Below are positions 38,825 to 47,968 of a stretch of DNA of 64,000 nucleotides, piece after piece (the stretch's first letter is position 1; each line of letters begins with the position of its first letter). Source of the stretch: Sporomusa silvacetica DSM 10669 (GTDB lineage: Bacteria > Bacillota > Negativicutes > Sporomusales > Sporomusaceae). The notes under the pieces were generated by a model. The model was not told the origin of the DNA and made no database searches. It worked only from the letters and a program-made list of their open reading frames with translations. Position numbers and translations under genes: made by a program. The stretch is taken from assembly GCF_002257705.1 (NCBI RefSeq), contig NZ_LSLK01000071.1:1-64000 (forward strand), written 5' to 3'.

Positions 38825-40212
38825 GATTGCGAAAGCGAATTCTTAAATATCTTATTTTATTAATCGTGATTACTTCTATGATTAATATAACGATTAATTA
38901 TTATCTAAATCAGCGTTACGTAGAATACTTTAATAATGCTATACAAGATGCTTATTCTAAAGCTATTATGAATCAATTAATTACTTACTATCAGACTTAT
39001 GGTTCTTTTGATAACATCAATGATGAGAGCATATTGCAAAAAGAGGTACACGTACAGCTTTCTAAGCATTTTCTCAATAGGGAAATTACTATCCACAAGG
39101 TGCATGTCGATGGTATCTGGCGTGTCTTGCTTGAAGATGAACAAGGGAATATTCGTTTAGGTCAGGATTTAGCAGACAGCCATGTGGGGCCAGGCTATCC
39201 TTTAATAATACAAGATAAATTTGTTGGCACCTTATGGATTATACCCAAGGACAGCAGCGTGTTAGAGTTTTCTCGCCACTATCTATTAGGGCCATTAGTA
39301 TTACGCAATATTTGGACGATTATTGTTGCTTCGATAGTGGCTTTTCTTATCGCTTTTTTCTTTTCAAATTATTTAATGGGAAAAATTAAATTACTGGCAG
39401 AAGCTGCTCGCAAGATTGCCAACGGCAATTTGGACCATAGAGTTAGTATCACGTCTCACGATGAACTTGAAGAATTGTCGGCAGACTTTAACTTTATGGC
39501 AGATCGACTACAAGAAGAAAGACAACTGCAGCGACAACTTCAAGCCGACGTTGTGCACGAACTGCGGACACCGTTAGCCGTGAGCCAGGCTATTTTAGAT
39601 TCTTTGGAAAATGGGGTAATCAATTGGAATGAAAAAACATTGTCATCACTGCAAGAAGAAACAAACAGGATGAATCGATTAGTCTCCGATCTTTTCGAAC
39701 TGAGTAGAGCTGAAAATAAACAGCTTACCTTCCATAAGGAACTCTTTTTGGTAAGCGATCTTCTTGCTAGGATAGAAGAATCCTTTCTCGAAGTGGCCAG
39801 AAGACAGAAGGTCAATTTTGGGATAGATATAGATCCTTTATTGGAGAATGCTCTACTTTACGTTGATGCGGATCGAACTGTACAAATATTTGTTAATCTT
39901 TTACATAATGCCCTGCGTTATACAGTCCCAGGTGGTATTATTTATGTGAGCGCTAACAAAAGTGAAAAAACAGCTGTAATTTCCGTCAAAGATAATGGGA
40001 CTGGAATTTCAGCAGAGTATTTACCGCATATTTTTAATCGCTTCTTCCGGGGAGAAAAAAATAAAGCTCTTCATAGTGGGGGATCAGGCCTGGGATTAGC
40101 AATAACTAAGGAATACACTACCCTGCAGGGTGGAAGTATAAAAGTTGAAAGTACTGTCGGAAAAGGTACGATTTTTACGGTTATACTACCTTTAGACGAG
40201 TGTGAATACTAA
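38821..40212 (+). CDS. Membrane sensor histidine kinase
   Basis: 463 residues. TM1 (about 8-28), periplasmic sensor (about 29-160), TM2 (about 165-187), HAMP (about 188-240), HisKA with His246 in VVHELRTPLA, and HATPase with N-box LLHNALRY, DNGTGIS and GGSGLGLAI. It should phosphorylate the regulator encoded immediately upstream. Signal unknown, but the pump and secreted-protein neighbours suggest envelope stress. Confidence 0.94.
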   Translation: MRLRKRILKYLILLIVITSMINITINYYLNQRYVEYFNNAIQDAYSKAIMNQLITYYQTYGSFDNINDESILQKEVHVQLSKHFLNREITIHKVHVDGIWRVLLEDEQGNIRLGQDLADSHVGPGYPLIIQDKFVGTLWIIPKDSSVLEFSRHYLLGPLVLRNIWTIIVASIVAFLIAFFFSNYLMGKIKLLAEAARKIANGNLDHRVSITSHDELEELSADFNFMADRLQEERQLQRQLQADVVHELRTPLAVSQAILDSLENGVINWNEKTLSSLQEETNRMNRLVSDLFELSRAENKQLTFHKELFLVSDLLARIEESFLEVARRQKVNFGIDIDPLLENALLYVDADRTVQIFVNLLHNALRYTVPGGIIYVSANKSEKTAVISVKDNGTGISAEYLPHIFNRFFRGEKNKALHSGGSGLGLAITKEYTTLQGGSIKVESTVGKGTIFTVILPLDECEY

Positions 40213-40466
40213 GTCATGGAAGTCAGGATTGAAGTATTTACCTTTTGGGACTCAGCCAGACTTGCTGGACACTTAGAACAGCTGATAAAATAAATACAAT
40301 TTTGCAATCGCTAGTGGAAAAGGGTTTTCTAAAGCTTATTCTGTTTTGTTTAGGAGTTACACCATCATTTTTTAAGTAGATTGACTCTATAAACTGCCCC
40401 TGTGATTTCTCTACAAATTAATTATATTTGATTTCTAAATTAATAAAAGTGAAAGAGAGATATTAT

Positions 40467-41708
40467 GTGAATATTACAAATGGGGCTAAAAATAAATTCA
40501 ATAATCCTTTTATGTCTTTGAAACATAAAAATTTTAGATATTATTGGATAGGCATGTGTGTTTCTTTAATAGGTACCTGGATGCAAAATATAGCTCAACC
40601 ATGGCTAGCATACACTTTAACTAATTCACCATTTCTATTAAGTTTAATTGGAATACTTCAATTTACACCAATGCTAATATTGTCATTATTTGCAGGAGTT
40701 ATTATAGATAAATCTTCAAAAAAGAAGATTTTAATATTTACTCAATCAGCTTCACTTATAATTACTTTAATACTTGCAATATTAGTATGGACAGGGAAAA
40801 TACAATATTGGCACATTCTAGTTATGGCCACAGCCCTTGGAATTGTTAATACCATTGATATGCCATCACGTCAGTCAATGGTCATAGAGCTTGTGGGTAA
40901 GGAAGATTTAATGAATGGAATTGCATTAAATTCTATGGCTTTTAATTTAGCAAGAATTATAGGCCCTGCAATTGCAGGACTAGTAATGGGGTATGCTGGT
41001 ATTGCAGTTTGCTTTTTTGTAAATGCTATTAGCTTTGCAGCGGTTGTAATAAGTTTATTTTTTATTAAGCTAAAGCCAGTAGAAAAGAAACCTAAAAATA
41101 ATACCAATGTATTAGAAGAAATCAAAGATGGACTTAAATACATTTATCATAAGGATAGTCTTTTATATACTGTAGTAGTCTTGGCTATAGTAGGTACATT
41201 TGCTCCGAATTTCAATGTGCTTGTTCCTGTTTTTGCAAAGGAAATACTGAAGCAAAATGAAGCAGGCTTTGGTATCCTAATGTCTTTTATGGGATTGGGA
41301 TCATTTTTGGGTGCAATGTTCATAGCTACTTTAAGTAAATCAGGACCTCAAAAGTTTGTTATTTATATTGTGCCTTTAATTGTAGGTATTGCATTAATTA
41401 TTACTGGTTACACTAATGAGTACTTAGTAACTGGAATGCTTCTGTCAATTACTGGATTCTTTTTTATTACATTTACTTCTAGTGCAAATTCAACATTGCA
41501 GCTTAATTCAAGTAATGAATATCGTGGCAGAGTTATGAGTATATATACTTTAGTCTTTTCTGGAACCACACCTTTTGGAAATCTTTATGCTGGATTGTTT
41601 GCAGAACATTTTAATGCAAGAGTAGGTTTTGTAGCTTGTGGTGCTATAATAATTATGCTTATGATTCCTTTGTTTATATATAAAAGGATAAGAAAAGTCA
41701 TTTCCTAA
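40467..41708 (+). CDS. MFS transporter (EntS/MFS_3 type)
   Basis: About 413 residues from GTG 40467, preceded by AGAGAG; TTG 40428 is less likely. Twelve hydrophobic segments and the opening FMSLKHKNFRYYWIGMCVSLIGTWMQNIAQ, split here as FRYYWIG and LIGTWMQ, are typical of enterobactin-exporter-like MFS proteins. The gene is notably richer in A/T and AT-ending codons than its neighbours, suggesting recent gain. The 40213-40466 gap holds a 25-residue frame of unknown origin and little else. Confidence 0.88.
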   Translation: MNITNGAKNKFNNPFMSLKHKNFRYYWIGMCVSLIGTWMQNIAQPWLAYTLTNSPFLLSLIGILQFTPMLILSLFAGVIIDKSSKKKILIFTQSASLIITLILAILVWTGKIQYWHILVMATALGIVNTIDMPSRQSMVIELVGKEDLMNGIALNSMAFNLARIIGPAIAGLVMGYAGIAVCFFVNAISFAAVVISLFFIKLKPVEKKPKNNTNVLEEIKDGLKYIYHKDSLLYTVVVLAIVGTFAPNFNVLVPVFAKEILKQNEAGFGILMSFMGLGSFLGAMFIATLSKSGPQKFVIYIVPLIVGIALIITGYTNEYLVTGMLLSITGFFFITFTSSANSTLQLNSSNEYRGRVMSIYTLVFSGTTPFGNLYAGLFAEHFNARVGFVACGAIIIMLMIPLFIYKRIRKVIS

Positions 41709-41745
41709 AAAAGTTTCGCCGGTTGACCCGACACAGAGGGACAAA

Positions 41746-41975
41746 GGGACAGGTTGATTGTCCCCAAAATAAAAAAATGCTATACTAGTTTTGAGGTGAT
41801 ACAATGCCAAGACAAGCTAGGGAAAAAAGTGAGACTGGAATATATCATCTAATGGTTAGGGGCATTAGTAGACAGGGGACGGAGGTCGATTCGGCAAATC
41901 GAAAGACTTACTGGCACTAATAGAGGTATTATTTTAAAAGCATGAAAAAGTGTCAATAACCCCGTCCCCTTGACA
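41746..41975. repeat. REP-like palindromes round the transposase relic, with 25-bp repeat copy 2
   Basis: GGGACA/TGTCCC hairpin at 41746-41764 lies on the left and the 25-mer at 41951-41975 on the right of the relic. The 19-bp motif 41868-41886, at the deletion joint, equals 31503-31521. Confidence 0.75.
41804..41945 (+). pseudogene. Internally deleted REP-associated tyrosine transposase (RAYT/IS200-like)
   Basis: GAGGTGAT precedes ATG 41804. The first 24 codons, MPRQAREKSETGIYHLMVRG and on, match the start of REP-associated transposases, which are normally 150-250 residues. The last part, IRQIERLTGTNRGIILKA, in another frame, matches their C terminus. Everything between is lost. Such deleted forms can still be moved by an intact transposase elsewhere. 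Confidence 0.75.
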
Positions 41976-42062
41976 CCTATTAAATGGTATGCGTTTGGTA
42001 TGTGAGATAAAAAAGAAGTTCTGAATAAATTGGTGATTTATGAATATTTTCACAATAATGTA

Positions 42063-42091
42063 TTGCACTGTTGTGCATAATAAGTTATAAT
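42063..42091 (+). promoter_or_regulatory. Promoter of the nickel-uptake operon leader
   Basis: TTGCAC (42063-42068), 17-bp spacer, TATAAT (42086-42091). A TGCAC/GTGCA palindrome overlaps the -35 box and could be an operator. Confidence 0.65.
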
Positions 42092-42102
42092 TTTAGCAAA
42101 TG

Positions 42103-42216
42103 CTGACCTGAAGGTCAGTGAGCTAGCTAGTAGGGCAGTATCTAAACCTCAATAATTAAGACATATCCACGAAGGGTAATTGGACGATTAAAGTCCGATC
42201 CTTTGTGGTTTTTTTG
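42103..42216 (+). promoter_or_regulatory. Leader with hairpin and intrinsic terminator
   Basis: CTGACCT/AGGTCAG (42103-42118) is followed by about 45 single-stranded-looking bases including GGGCAGT, then a long terminator. This is CCAC..AAGG..GGAC/GTCC..CCTT..GTGG (42167-42208) plus TTTTTTT. A terminator so far upstream of the gene suggests riboswitch-like or protein-dependent attenuation. I cannot assign a class. Confidence 0.55.
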
Positions 42217-42410
42217 TTTTCTAGGGGAAGGTAAATTACTATTACTAAGTTGGTGGGTAATATAGCGAAGTTATAGCAGTGAGTAGCTAATAGTGAGTTA
42301 CAATCATGACTGTATTTTCATAATTAGGTCGGTGATGTTGTGTGCTCCACGTAACCAGCAAATACAGCGATGACGCTCAGTTAAAATTGTTTTTATTCGG
42401 TATATGTTCA

Positions 42411-42475
42411 GGGCATCTATTAGTCGGTAGTGTGGCAATCTCACTCCCGGCAGTAGATGGCCTATGATAGGAGGA
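42411..42475 (+). promoter_or_regulatory. Stem-loop abutting the ribosome site of the Gate-domain gene
   Basis: CATCTA/TAGATG encloses CGG/CCG and AGTG/CACT, giving one long interrupted stem that ends about 10 bases before AGGAGG. The 42217-42410 stretch shows no gene. Confidence 0.45.
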
Positions 42476-42492
42476 TATCATTTAAAAACACC

Positions 42493-43461
42493 ATGCTAAA
42501 TATAAATGTAACTTTAGCATTAACAGATGTTTCTGCTATGTGGAAAATAGCACTGCCTGCCATGTTTCTAGGGTGTTACTGTGGAGTTGTGCTGAGAACC
42601 GGGAAGTTTTTTGCATTTTTCTGCAAGGCGCTACGGCCCATGACATCTCTGGGAAAACTACCCGAGACATTAGGTTCATTTTTCATGTTATGTCTATTAA
42701 ACCGGTATGCAGCTAACACTATGCTAGCCGAATTTGGCAAGAACGGCGCTGTAACAAAAAGCACGCTACTGGCTGTCTATCTGATGGGAGCGCTGCCGAC
42801 AGGCATATATTTTACTATTTTCTATTTTAGTCCGCTATTGATTACCGAATTGGGGTGGAATCTGGGGACAGCGTTTATAGCTATTAACATTGGGATGAGT
42901 ACCCTTGTTACCATCATCGGTTTCGTATGGAACAGGTTGCTTACTCAGCACGAGGTAAGCCAAGGACTACAGGAAAGCTGCTATATAGCGGCTGACAAGA
43001 CTGATCTGGTTGCGGCTGGGAAGAAAGCCTTTAAACAGTTTGGGGATATTGCCGTAGTGTTTATGCCTATTACGTTAGCCTTTGCTTTTCTGATGCATAC
43101 AGACTTCACCAAGGAAGTGATTGCTGGGCTTGATCCCTTTTTACGCTGGTTTAATCTTACGGCAGCTGGAGTGTTAGTCATTATCGCCGGTATTCCTACT
43201 TTGTTGGCGGCTATCGGTGTTGCCGGAACATTGCTGCAAAGCGGTGAGCTGGCTTTCCAAGACGTTATCTTTGTTCTGCTGATAGCCTCATTTTTTCATA
43301 ATATTTATGATGGATTATCCCGCGTACTGCCTACGAATCTTTCAATTTTTGGCGTTAAGACAGGATTTAATGTCACTATAGTCGGCACGGGAATGTATCT
43401 TACCATGGTAGCAGTAACGGCTATTATTGTATTGTATGTGCAAACTAGCTTTTTTAAATAG
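42493..43461 (+). CDS. Gate-domain (nucleoside-recognition-type) membrane protein
   Basis: About 322 residues, roughly eight to ten hydrophobic segments. Two repeated Gate-like halves are seen: FFMLCLLNRYAANTMLAEF and the later IAGIPTLLAAIGVAGTLL with DVIFVLLIASFFHNIYDG. Family members transport nucleosides or unknown solutes. AGGAGG at 42470 sits 17 bases before this ATG, which is long; the ATG at 42457 precedes AGGAGG and lies in a stem, so I prefer 42493. Its place at the head of the nickel operon suggests a metal-related role. Confidence 0.7.
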   Translation: MLNINVTLALTDVSAMWKIALPAMFLGCYCGVVLRTGKFFAFFCKALRPMTSLGKLPETLGSFFMLCLLNRYAANTMLAEFGKNGAVTKSTLLAVYLMGALPTGIYFTIFYFSPLLITELGWNLGTAFIAINIGMSTLVTIIGFVWNRLLTQHEVSQGLQESCYIAADKTDLVAAGKKAFKQFGDIAVVFMPITLAFAFLMHTDFTKEVIAGLDPFLRWFNLTAAGVLVIIAGIPTLLAAIGVAGTLLQSGELAFQDVIFVLLIASFFHNIYDGLSRVLPTNLSIFGVKTGFNVTIVGTGMYLTMVAVTAIIVLYVQTSFFK

Positions 43462-43522
43462 AAAATGCAGCCAGACCCTACTGGGCATGTTTGACATAAA
43501 AAGGTAAGGGAGAGGTAAGAGC

Positions 43523-45145
43523 ATGGCATTGATTATAACAAAACAGCTTCAAAAGCTCAAAAAGTATGCAACATTATTAATTTCTCTAATTCTACTTGTT
43601 AGTCTGGTAGCTGGCTGCAGTTCGCAGACAAGTAAGGATACGGCAAAAGAGAAGGTATTAAATTTTTCCTGGGCGAAAGACATTGGGCCTTTGAACCCCC
43701 ACATGTATAATCCCAACCAGATGTTTGCACAGGCCTTGGTTTATGAATCACTGGTACAGTACAGTTCTGATGGGAAGATAATTCCCTGGTTGGCTGAAAG
43801 CTGGACAATTTCGCCAGATGGCAAAGAATATGTGTTCATACTGCGTAAAGACGTAAAGTTCTCTGACGGCACTCCGTTCAATGCTGCGGCTGTCAAGAAA
43901 AATTTTGATGCTGTATTGGCTAATAGCAAGCGCCATGACTGGTTAGCGTTTATTAGGCAGATCAAAGAAACTCAAGTTATTGATGACTACACGTTCAAAC
44001 TTGTGCTTAAAGATGCGTACTACCCTGTACTGCAAGAGTTGGCTCTTATCCGGCCAATTCGATTCCTGGCACCTTCCCAGTTTCCCGACAACGGTAATAC
44101 CAGCGAAAGCATCAAAAAGCCGATCGGTACAGGGCCGTGGGTACTAAGCGAGTATAAACAAGGCGAAGTAGCGGTATTTGTTCGTAATGAGCATTATTGG
44201 GGAACTAAACCGAAACTTAATAAATTAGTAGTAAAAATTATTCCTGACAGTGAATCACGGGTTGTTGCGTTTGAAAAGAACGAACTCAATCTGATTTATG
44301 GTACTGGCAGCATCAGCTTAGATGCCTTTAAGCAACTGCAACAGTCCGGCAAGTATGAAACCAAATTATCTGAGCCGCTGGCAACCCGGGTTTTAGCTAT
44401 AAATTCCAATAAAGGCGTGACTAAGGATCTCAAGGTTCGTCAAGCCATCCAACATGCCTTTAATAAAGATGCCTTTGTTAAAGGAGTTCTCTTGGGTACT
44501 GAGCGCAAGGCTGATACAGTACTTGCGACTAACTTCCCGTATTGCAATCTTGAATTGAAACCGTATGAATATAGTGAAGCTAAGGCCAAGGCTCTCTTGG
44601 AAGAGGCTGGTTGGCAGGAAGTGCAAGGCAAGGAGTTTCGCGAAAAAGACGGACAAGTACTTGAACTGGAATTTTGCTTTGAAAGCACTGATGCCATTCA
44701 AAAATCGGTTGCCGAAGTACTCCAGGGCGATCTTAAGAAAATTGGCATAAAAGTCAAGCTTACTGGCGAAGAACTGCTATCCATTGTTCAGCGGCAAAAA
44801 GATGGCAACTTTAATATGATCTACAGCGATACCTGGGGCGCACCTTATGATCCACATTCCTTGGTAGGTTCGATGCGCGCGCCGGGACATGCCGATTATC
44901 AGGCGCAGGTAGGTCTTCCCATGAAAGCGGAACTTGACCAGAAGGCAGCAGTAGTTCTTGTTAGTACAGATGAAACCAAGCGGCAGGAGTTGTATAAGCA
45001 AATCTTCACAACTCTGCATGAACAGGCCGTGTATTTGCCACTGTCTTACCTGGCCAATATCGCTGTATATCCTAAGAAGGTAACTGGTGTTACCTTCATG
45101 GGCAGCCAATATGAAATTCCTTTTGTAAATATGGATATTCAGTAA
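43523..45145 (+). CDS. nikA: Nickel ABC importer substrate-binding lipoprotein
   Basis: 540 residues. Lipobox VAGC (Cys about 32) after a hydrophobic signal. Close to E. coli NikA from memory: GPLNPHMYNPNQMFAQ, VYESLVQY, FSDGTPFNA, YYPVLQELALIRPIRFLAPSQF, IGTGPW, VRNEHYWG and TWGAPYDPHS. NikA binds Ni2+ through a metallophore such as a histidine chelate. It is first of a five-gene importer set. The assignment to nickel over dipeptides rests on this similarity. Confidence 0.85.
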   Translation: MALIITKQLQKLKKYATLLISLILLVSLVAGCSSQTSKDTAKEKVLNFSWAKDIGPLNPHMYNPNQMFAQALVYESLVQYSSDGKIIPWLAESWTISPDGKEYVFILRKDVKFSDGTPFNAAAVKKNFDAVLANSKRHDWLAFIRQIKETQVIDDYTFKLVLKDAYYPVLQELALIRPIRFLAPSQFPDNGNTSESIKKPIGTGPWVLSEYKQGEVAVFVRNEHYWGTKPKLNKLVVKIIPDSESRVVAFEKNELNLIYGTGSISLDAFKQLQQSGKYETKLSEPLATRVLAINSNKGVTKDLKVRQAIQHAFNKDAFVKGVLLGTERKADTVLATNFPYCNLELKPYEYSEAKAKALLEEAGWQEVQGKEFREKDGQVLELEFCFESTDAIQKSVAEVLQGDLKKIGIKVKLTGEELLSIVQRQKDGNFNMIYSDTWGAPYDPHSLVGSMRAPGHADYQAQVGLPMKAELDQKAAVVLVSTDETKRQELYKQIFTTLHEQAVYLPLSYLANIAVYPKKVTGVTFMGSQYEIPFVNMDIQ

Positions 45146-45171
45146 TTTTTAAAGAATAGAGGTAGGGCAGT

Positions 45172-46110
45172 ATGTTTGGTTATATTGTCAAACGCCTGCT
45201 AAGCCTGATACCTGTATTGGTAGGTATTTCGGTTATTACGTTTCTTGTTTTGCGCCTTACGCCGGGTGATCCGGCGGAGGCGTATTTGAGATTATCGCAG
45301 ATACCGCCGACGGAAGTAGCAATAGCGGCAGTTCGGGCCGAACTTGGCCTGGACCTCCCTTTGCCTGTTCAGTATTGGGATTGGCTAGTAAAGGCGTTAA
45401 CTCTTGATTTTGGTAAGTCTTATACCACGCACAGACCTGTATGGGACGAAATGATATTTCTTATACCGGCGACAGCTCAACTGGCCGGGGTATCGTTATT
45501 CATCACTCTTGTATTCAGTATACCGATGGGGATTTTTTCAGCACTGAACAAAGATGGCTGGTTTGATAATTTTTGCCGGGGCATAGCCTTTATCAGTGCA
45601 GCTATGCCGAACTTTTGGTTAGGGTTTATGTTGATGTATTTTTTTGCGCTCAAACTTGATCTTTTACCTACATTAGGACGAGGCTCGTGGGAGAATTTCA
45701 TTCTTCCGGCAGTAACGCTTTCTTTTGGCTATATTGCGACATATATCAGGCTTCTTAGAACCAGCATGCTAGAAAATCTGGAGCAACAATTTGTTCTATA
45801 TGCACGGGCAAGAGGCTTAAAAGAAAGCTGGGTAATCGGCCGGCATGTACTAAAAAATGCCATGCTGCCGGTTGCGACCGCACTTGGGATGAGTATAGGA
45901 CATTTATTATCAGGGTCAGTTATTGTGGAAAATGTGTTTGCCTGGCCGGGGGTTGGCCGGTTTTGTGTGTCTGCTATCTTAAACAGGGATTATCCGGTGG
46001 TACAGTGTTTTGTATTGATGATGGCTGTGATCTTTGTTATCGCTAATCTGCTTGTTGATATTGCCTATGCCTGGCTTGATCCGAGGATTCGCCTGAAAGG
46101 GGAATCATAA
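45172..46110 (+). CDS. nikB: Nickel ABC importer permease 1
   Basis: 312 residues. The DppB/NikB start MFGYIVKRLLSLIPVLVGIS, LTPGDPAE, and the EAA loop ARARGLKESWVIGRHVLKNA (about 212-231) are visible. Six TM segments. Its stop overlaps the nikC start by one base. Confidence 0.87.
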   Translation: MFGYIVKRLLSLIPVLVGISVITFLVLRLTPGDPAEAYLRLSQIPPTEVAIAAVRAELGLDLPLPVQYWDWLVKALTLDFGKSYTTHRPVWDEMIFLIPATAQLAGVSLFITLVFSIPMGIFSALNKDGWFDNFCRGIAFISAAMPNFWLGFMLMYFFALKLDLLPTLGRGSWENFILPAVTLSFGYIATYIRLLRTSMLENLEQQFVLYARARGLKESWVIGRHVLKNAMLPVATALGMSIGHLLSGSVIVENVFAWPGVGRFCVSAILNRDYPVVQCFVLMMAVIFVIANLLVDIAYAWLDPRIRLKGES

Positions 46111-46955
46111 TGAGGGCAATTTCCATGACTTTTTTTCAGAGGTTTGAGATAAGGTACAGCTTGGTGGCAATAAGCTTAATCGTTATCGTGTTTAATATTC
46201 TATTGGCAATTTTCGCACCTGTTATAGTACCCCATGATCCTAATGATGTTTCTTTAGAACGAAAATTAATGCCTTCAAATAGTGACTATCTTCTCGGAAC
46301 AGATCACCTTGGTCGCTGCGTTATGTCCCGCCTTATTTATGGTGCCAGAGTTTCCCTTGGGGCAGCTTTTGCCGTTATGTCTGTTACGCTCAGTGTGAGT
46401 GCAGTGGTAGGGGCGGTAGCGGGATATATCGGCGGTAGATTGGATGCTATTATTATGCGGATATGTGATATATTTTTGGCTTTCCCCAATCTTATCCTGG
46501 CCTTGGCGTTAGTCGGGGTAATGGGGCCGGGGTTGCCAAATGTGGTGTTGGCGCTGGCGCTTTCTCAATGGGCTTGGTATGCCAGAATGATTAGGGGTAT
46601 GGTACTTAGCTTGAAAGAAAGGAACTATGTGCTAGCTGCTAAAGTGGCTGGAACTAGGCAAGCTACCATTATTGTTAAGCATATTTTGCCGAATATTTTT
46701 CCGCAAATTGCCGTACTGGCAACATTGGATGTTGGCTGGGTTATTTTGAATATTGCTGGAATGTCATTTTTAGGGTTAGGGATTCAGCCGCCCACACCGG
46801 AGTGGGGGGCTATGATTAATGATGGGCGTCAGTTTTTACGAGGATACCCCTCATTGATGGCGTATCCCGGCTTCATGATTTTAAGCGTAGTTATGTCCTT
46901 TAATCTTCTGGGTGATGCTTTGCGAGATATGGTTGATTCCAAGGGAAAACAATAA
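46110..46955 (+). CDS. nikC: Nickel ABC importer permease 2
   Basis: 281 residues of the DppC/NikC type. APVIVPHDPNDV, LGTDHLGRCVMSRLIYGARVS and the EAA-type loop AAKVAGTRQATIIVKHILPN are visible. It forms the channel with the previous product. The next gene begins 17 bases on. Confidence 0.87.
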   Translation: MRAISMTFFQRFEIRYSLVAISLIVIVFNILLAIFAPVIVPHDPNDVSLERKLMPSNSDYLLGTDHLGRCVMSRLIYGARVSLGAAFAVMSVTLSVSAVVGAVAGYIGGRLDAIIMRICDIFLAFPNLILALALVGVMGPGLPNVVLALALSQWAWYARMIRGMVLSLKERNYVLAAKVAGTRQATIIVKHILPNIFPQIAVLATLDVGWVILNIAGMSFLGLGIQPPTPEWGAMINDGRQFLRGYPSLMAYPGFMILSVVMSFNLLGDALRDMVDSKGKQ

Positions 46956-46972
46956 AAAGGATGGAATAGTGT

Positions 46973-47968
46973 ATGATGAAGCAGTCACTACTTTCAGTAG
47001 AAAGCCTGGAGATTGTACTCAGACGGAAAGACAAGGTTGTTCCTGTTGTAGGGAAGGTTAACTTTCAGATAGATAAAGGCGAAATTTTTGGTTTGGTAGG
47101 CGAGAGTGGTTGTGGTAAAACCATGACATGTCTGTCAATTTTGAACCTTTTGCCTGTAGGCATGCAGAAGGTAGGCGGCCATATACAGTTGGCAGGGAAA
47201 AACCTCGAAGGCTTATCAACTGCCGAGTGGCGGAAACTTCGCGGTGACAGAATTGCCCTCGTTATGCAAAATCCCATGAGTGCCTTTGATGCCATTCGTA
47301 CAATTGGCGATCATTTTGTTGAAACTTTGCTTGCTCATGGCAAAACTGACAAAAAGGCTGCTAGACAAACTGCCGTAGAATATTTGTCGAGGGTAGGTCT
47401 TCCAGATGCCAACTTATTGTTACGTCAATACCCGTTTGAGTTAAGCGGCGGCATGCTGCAGCGAGTGATTATTGCCATTGCACTAGCACAGAAACCGGAC
47501 TTGATTATTGCTGATGAACCGACCACCGCCTTAGACGCAACTTCACAGATTCATATTCTTGACCTTTTGGCCAAGGTGCGGCGTGAGTTTGGTACAAGTA
47601 TTCTGCTAATTTCCCATGATCTCGGCGTGATTGCCCGGTTAGCTGATTCGGTAGCCGTTATGTATGGAGGACAATTTGTTGAACAAGCCCCTGTTTGCGA
47701 ACTATTTGCGCAGCCGCTCCATCCTTACACTCAGTTGCTTATGAATGCGAGGAGTAGTATTGGTTTGCCACGCAGAAAACGGTTGTCCTTACTTTCAGCG
47801 GCGGCGATTGAGATGTATAGCTCAGCGTCAGGCTGCGGGTTTGCCAGACTCTGTCCCAAGGTTAGCCCGGAATGCCTGGTAACAGCTCCTAAAAAGTCTG
47901 ATGCTAATGTTAGCGGGCACTGGGTGCGTTGCTTGAACGTTAACAATGAACAACAGGAGGTTGTCTAA
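46973..47968 (+). CDS. nikD: Nickel ABC importer ATPase 1
   Basis: 331 residues. Walker A GESGCGKT (about 43-50), signature LSGGMLQR, Walker B LIIADEPTTALD, switch SHDLG. The C-terminal oligopeptide-type extension has GCGFARLCPKVSPEC, whose cysteines could ligate a Fe-S cluster as in some peptide ABC ATPases. Its TAA overlaps the next ATG. Confidence 0.88.
   Translation: MMKQSLLSVESLEIVLRRKDKVVPVVGKVNFQIDKGEIFGLVGESGCGKTMTCLSILNLLPVGMQKVGGHIQLAGKNLEGLSTAEWRKLRGDRIALVMQNPMSAFDAIRTIGDHFVETLLAHGKTDKKAARQTAVEYLSRVGLPDANLLLRQYPFELSGGMLQRVIIAIALAQKPDLIIADEPTTALDATSQIHILDLLAKVRREFGTSILLISHDLGVIARLADSVAVMYGGQFVEQAPVCELFAQPLHPYTQLLMNARSSIGLPRRKRLSLLSAAAIEMYSSASGCGFARLCPKVSPECLVTAPKKSDANVSGHWVRCLNVNNEQQEVV

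Noticed and set aside
40216..40293. 25-residue frame after the histidine kinase gene
   Set aside because: Too short, no ribosome site and no motif; perhaps a gene fragment, but not supportable.
42103..42216. NiCo riboswitch
   Set aside because: A single GGGCAGT and nearness to nik genes are not enough; I cannot lay out the four-way junction. Listed only as an unassigned leader.
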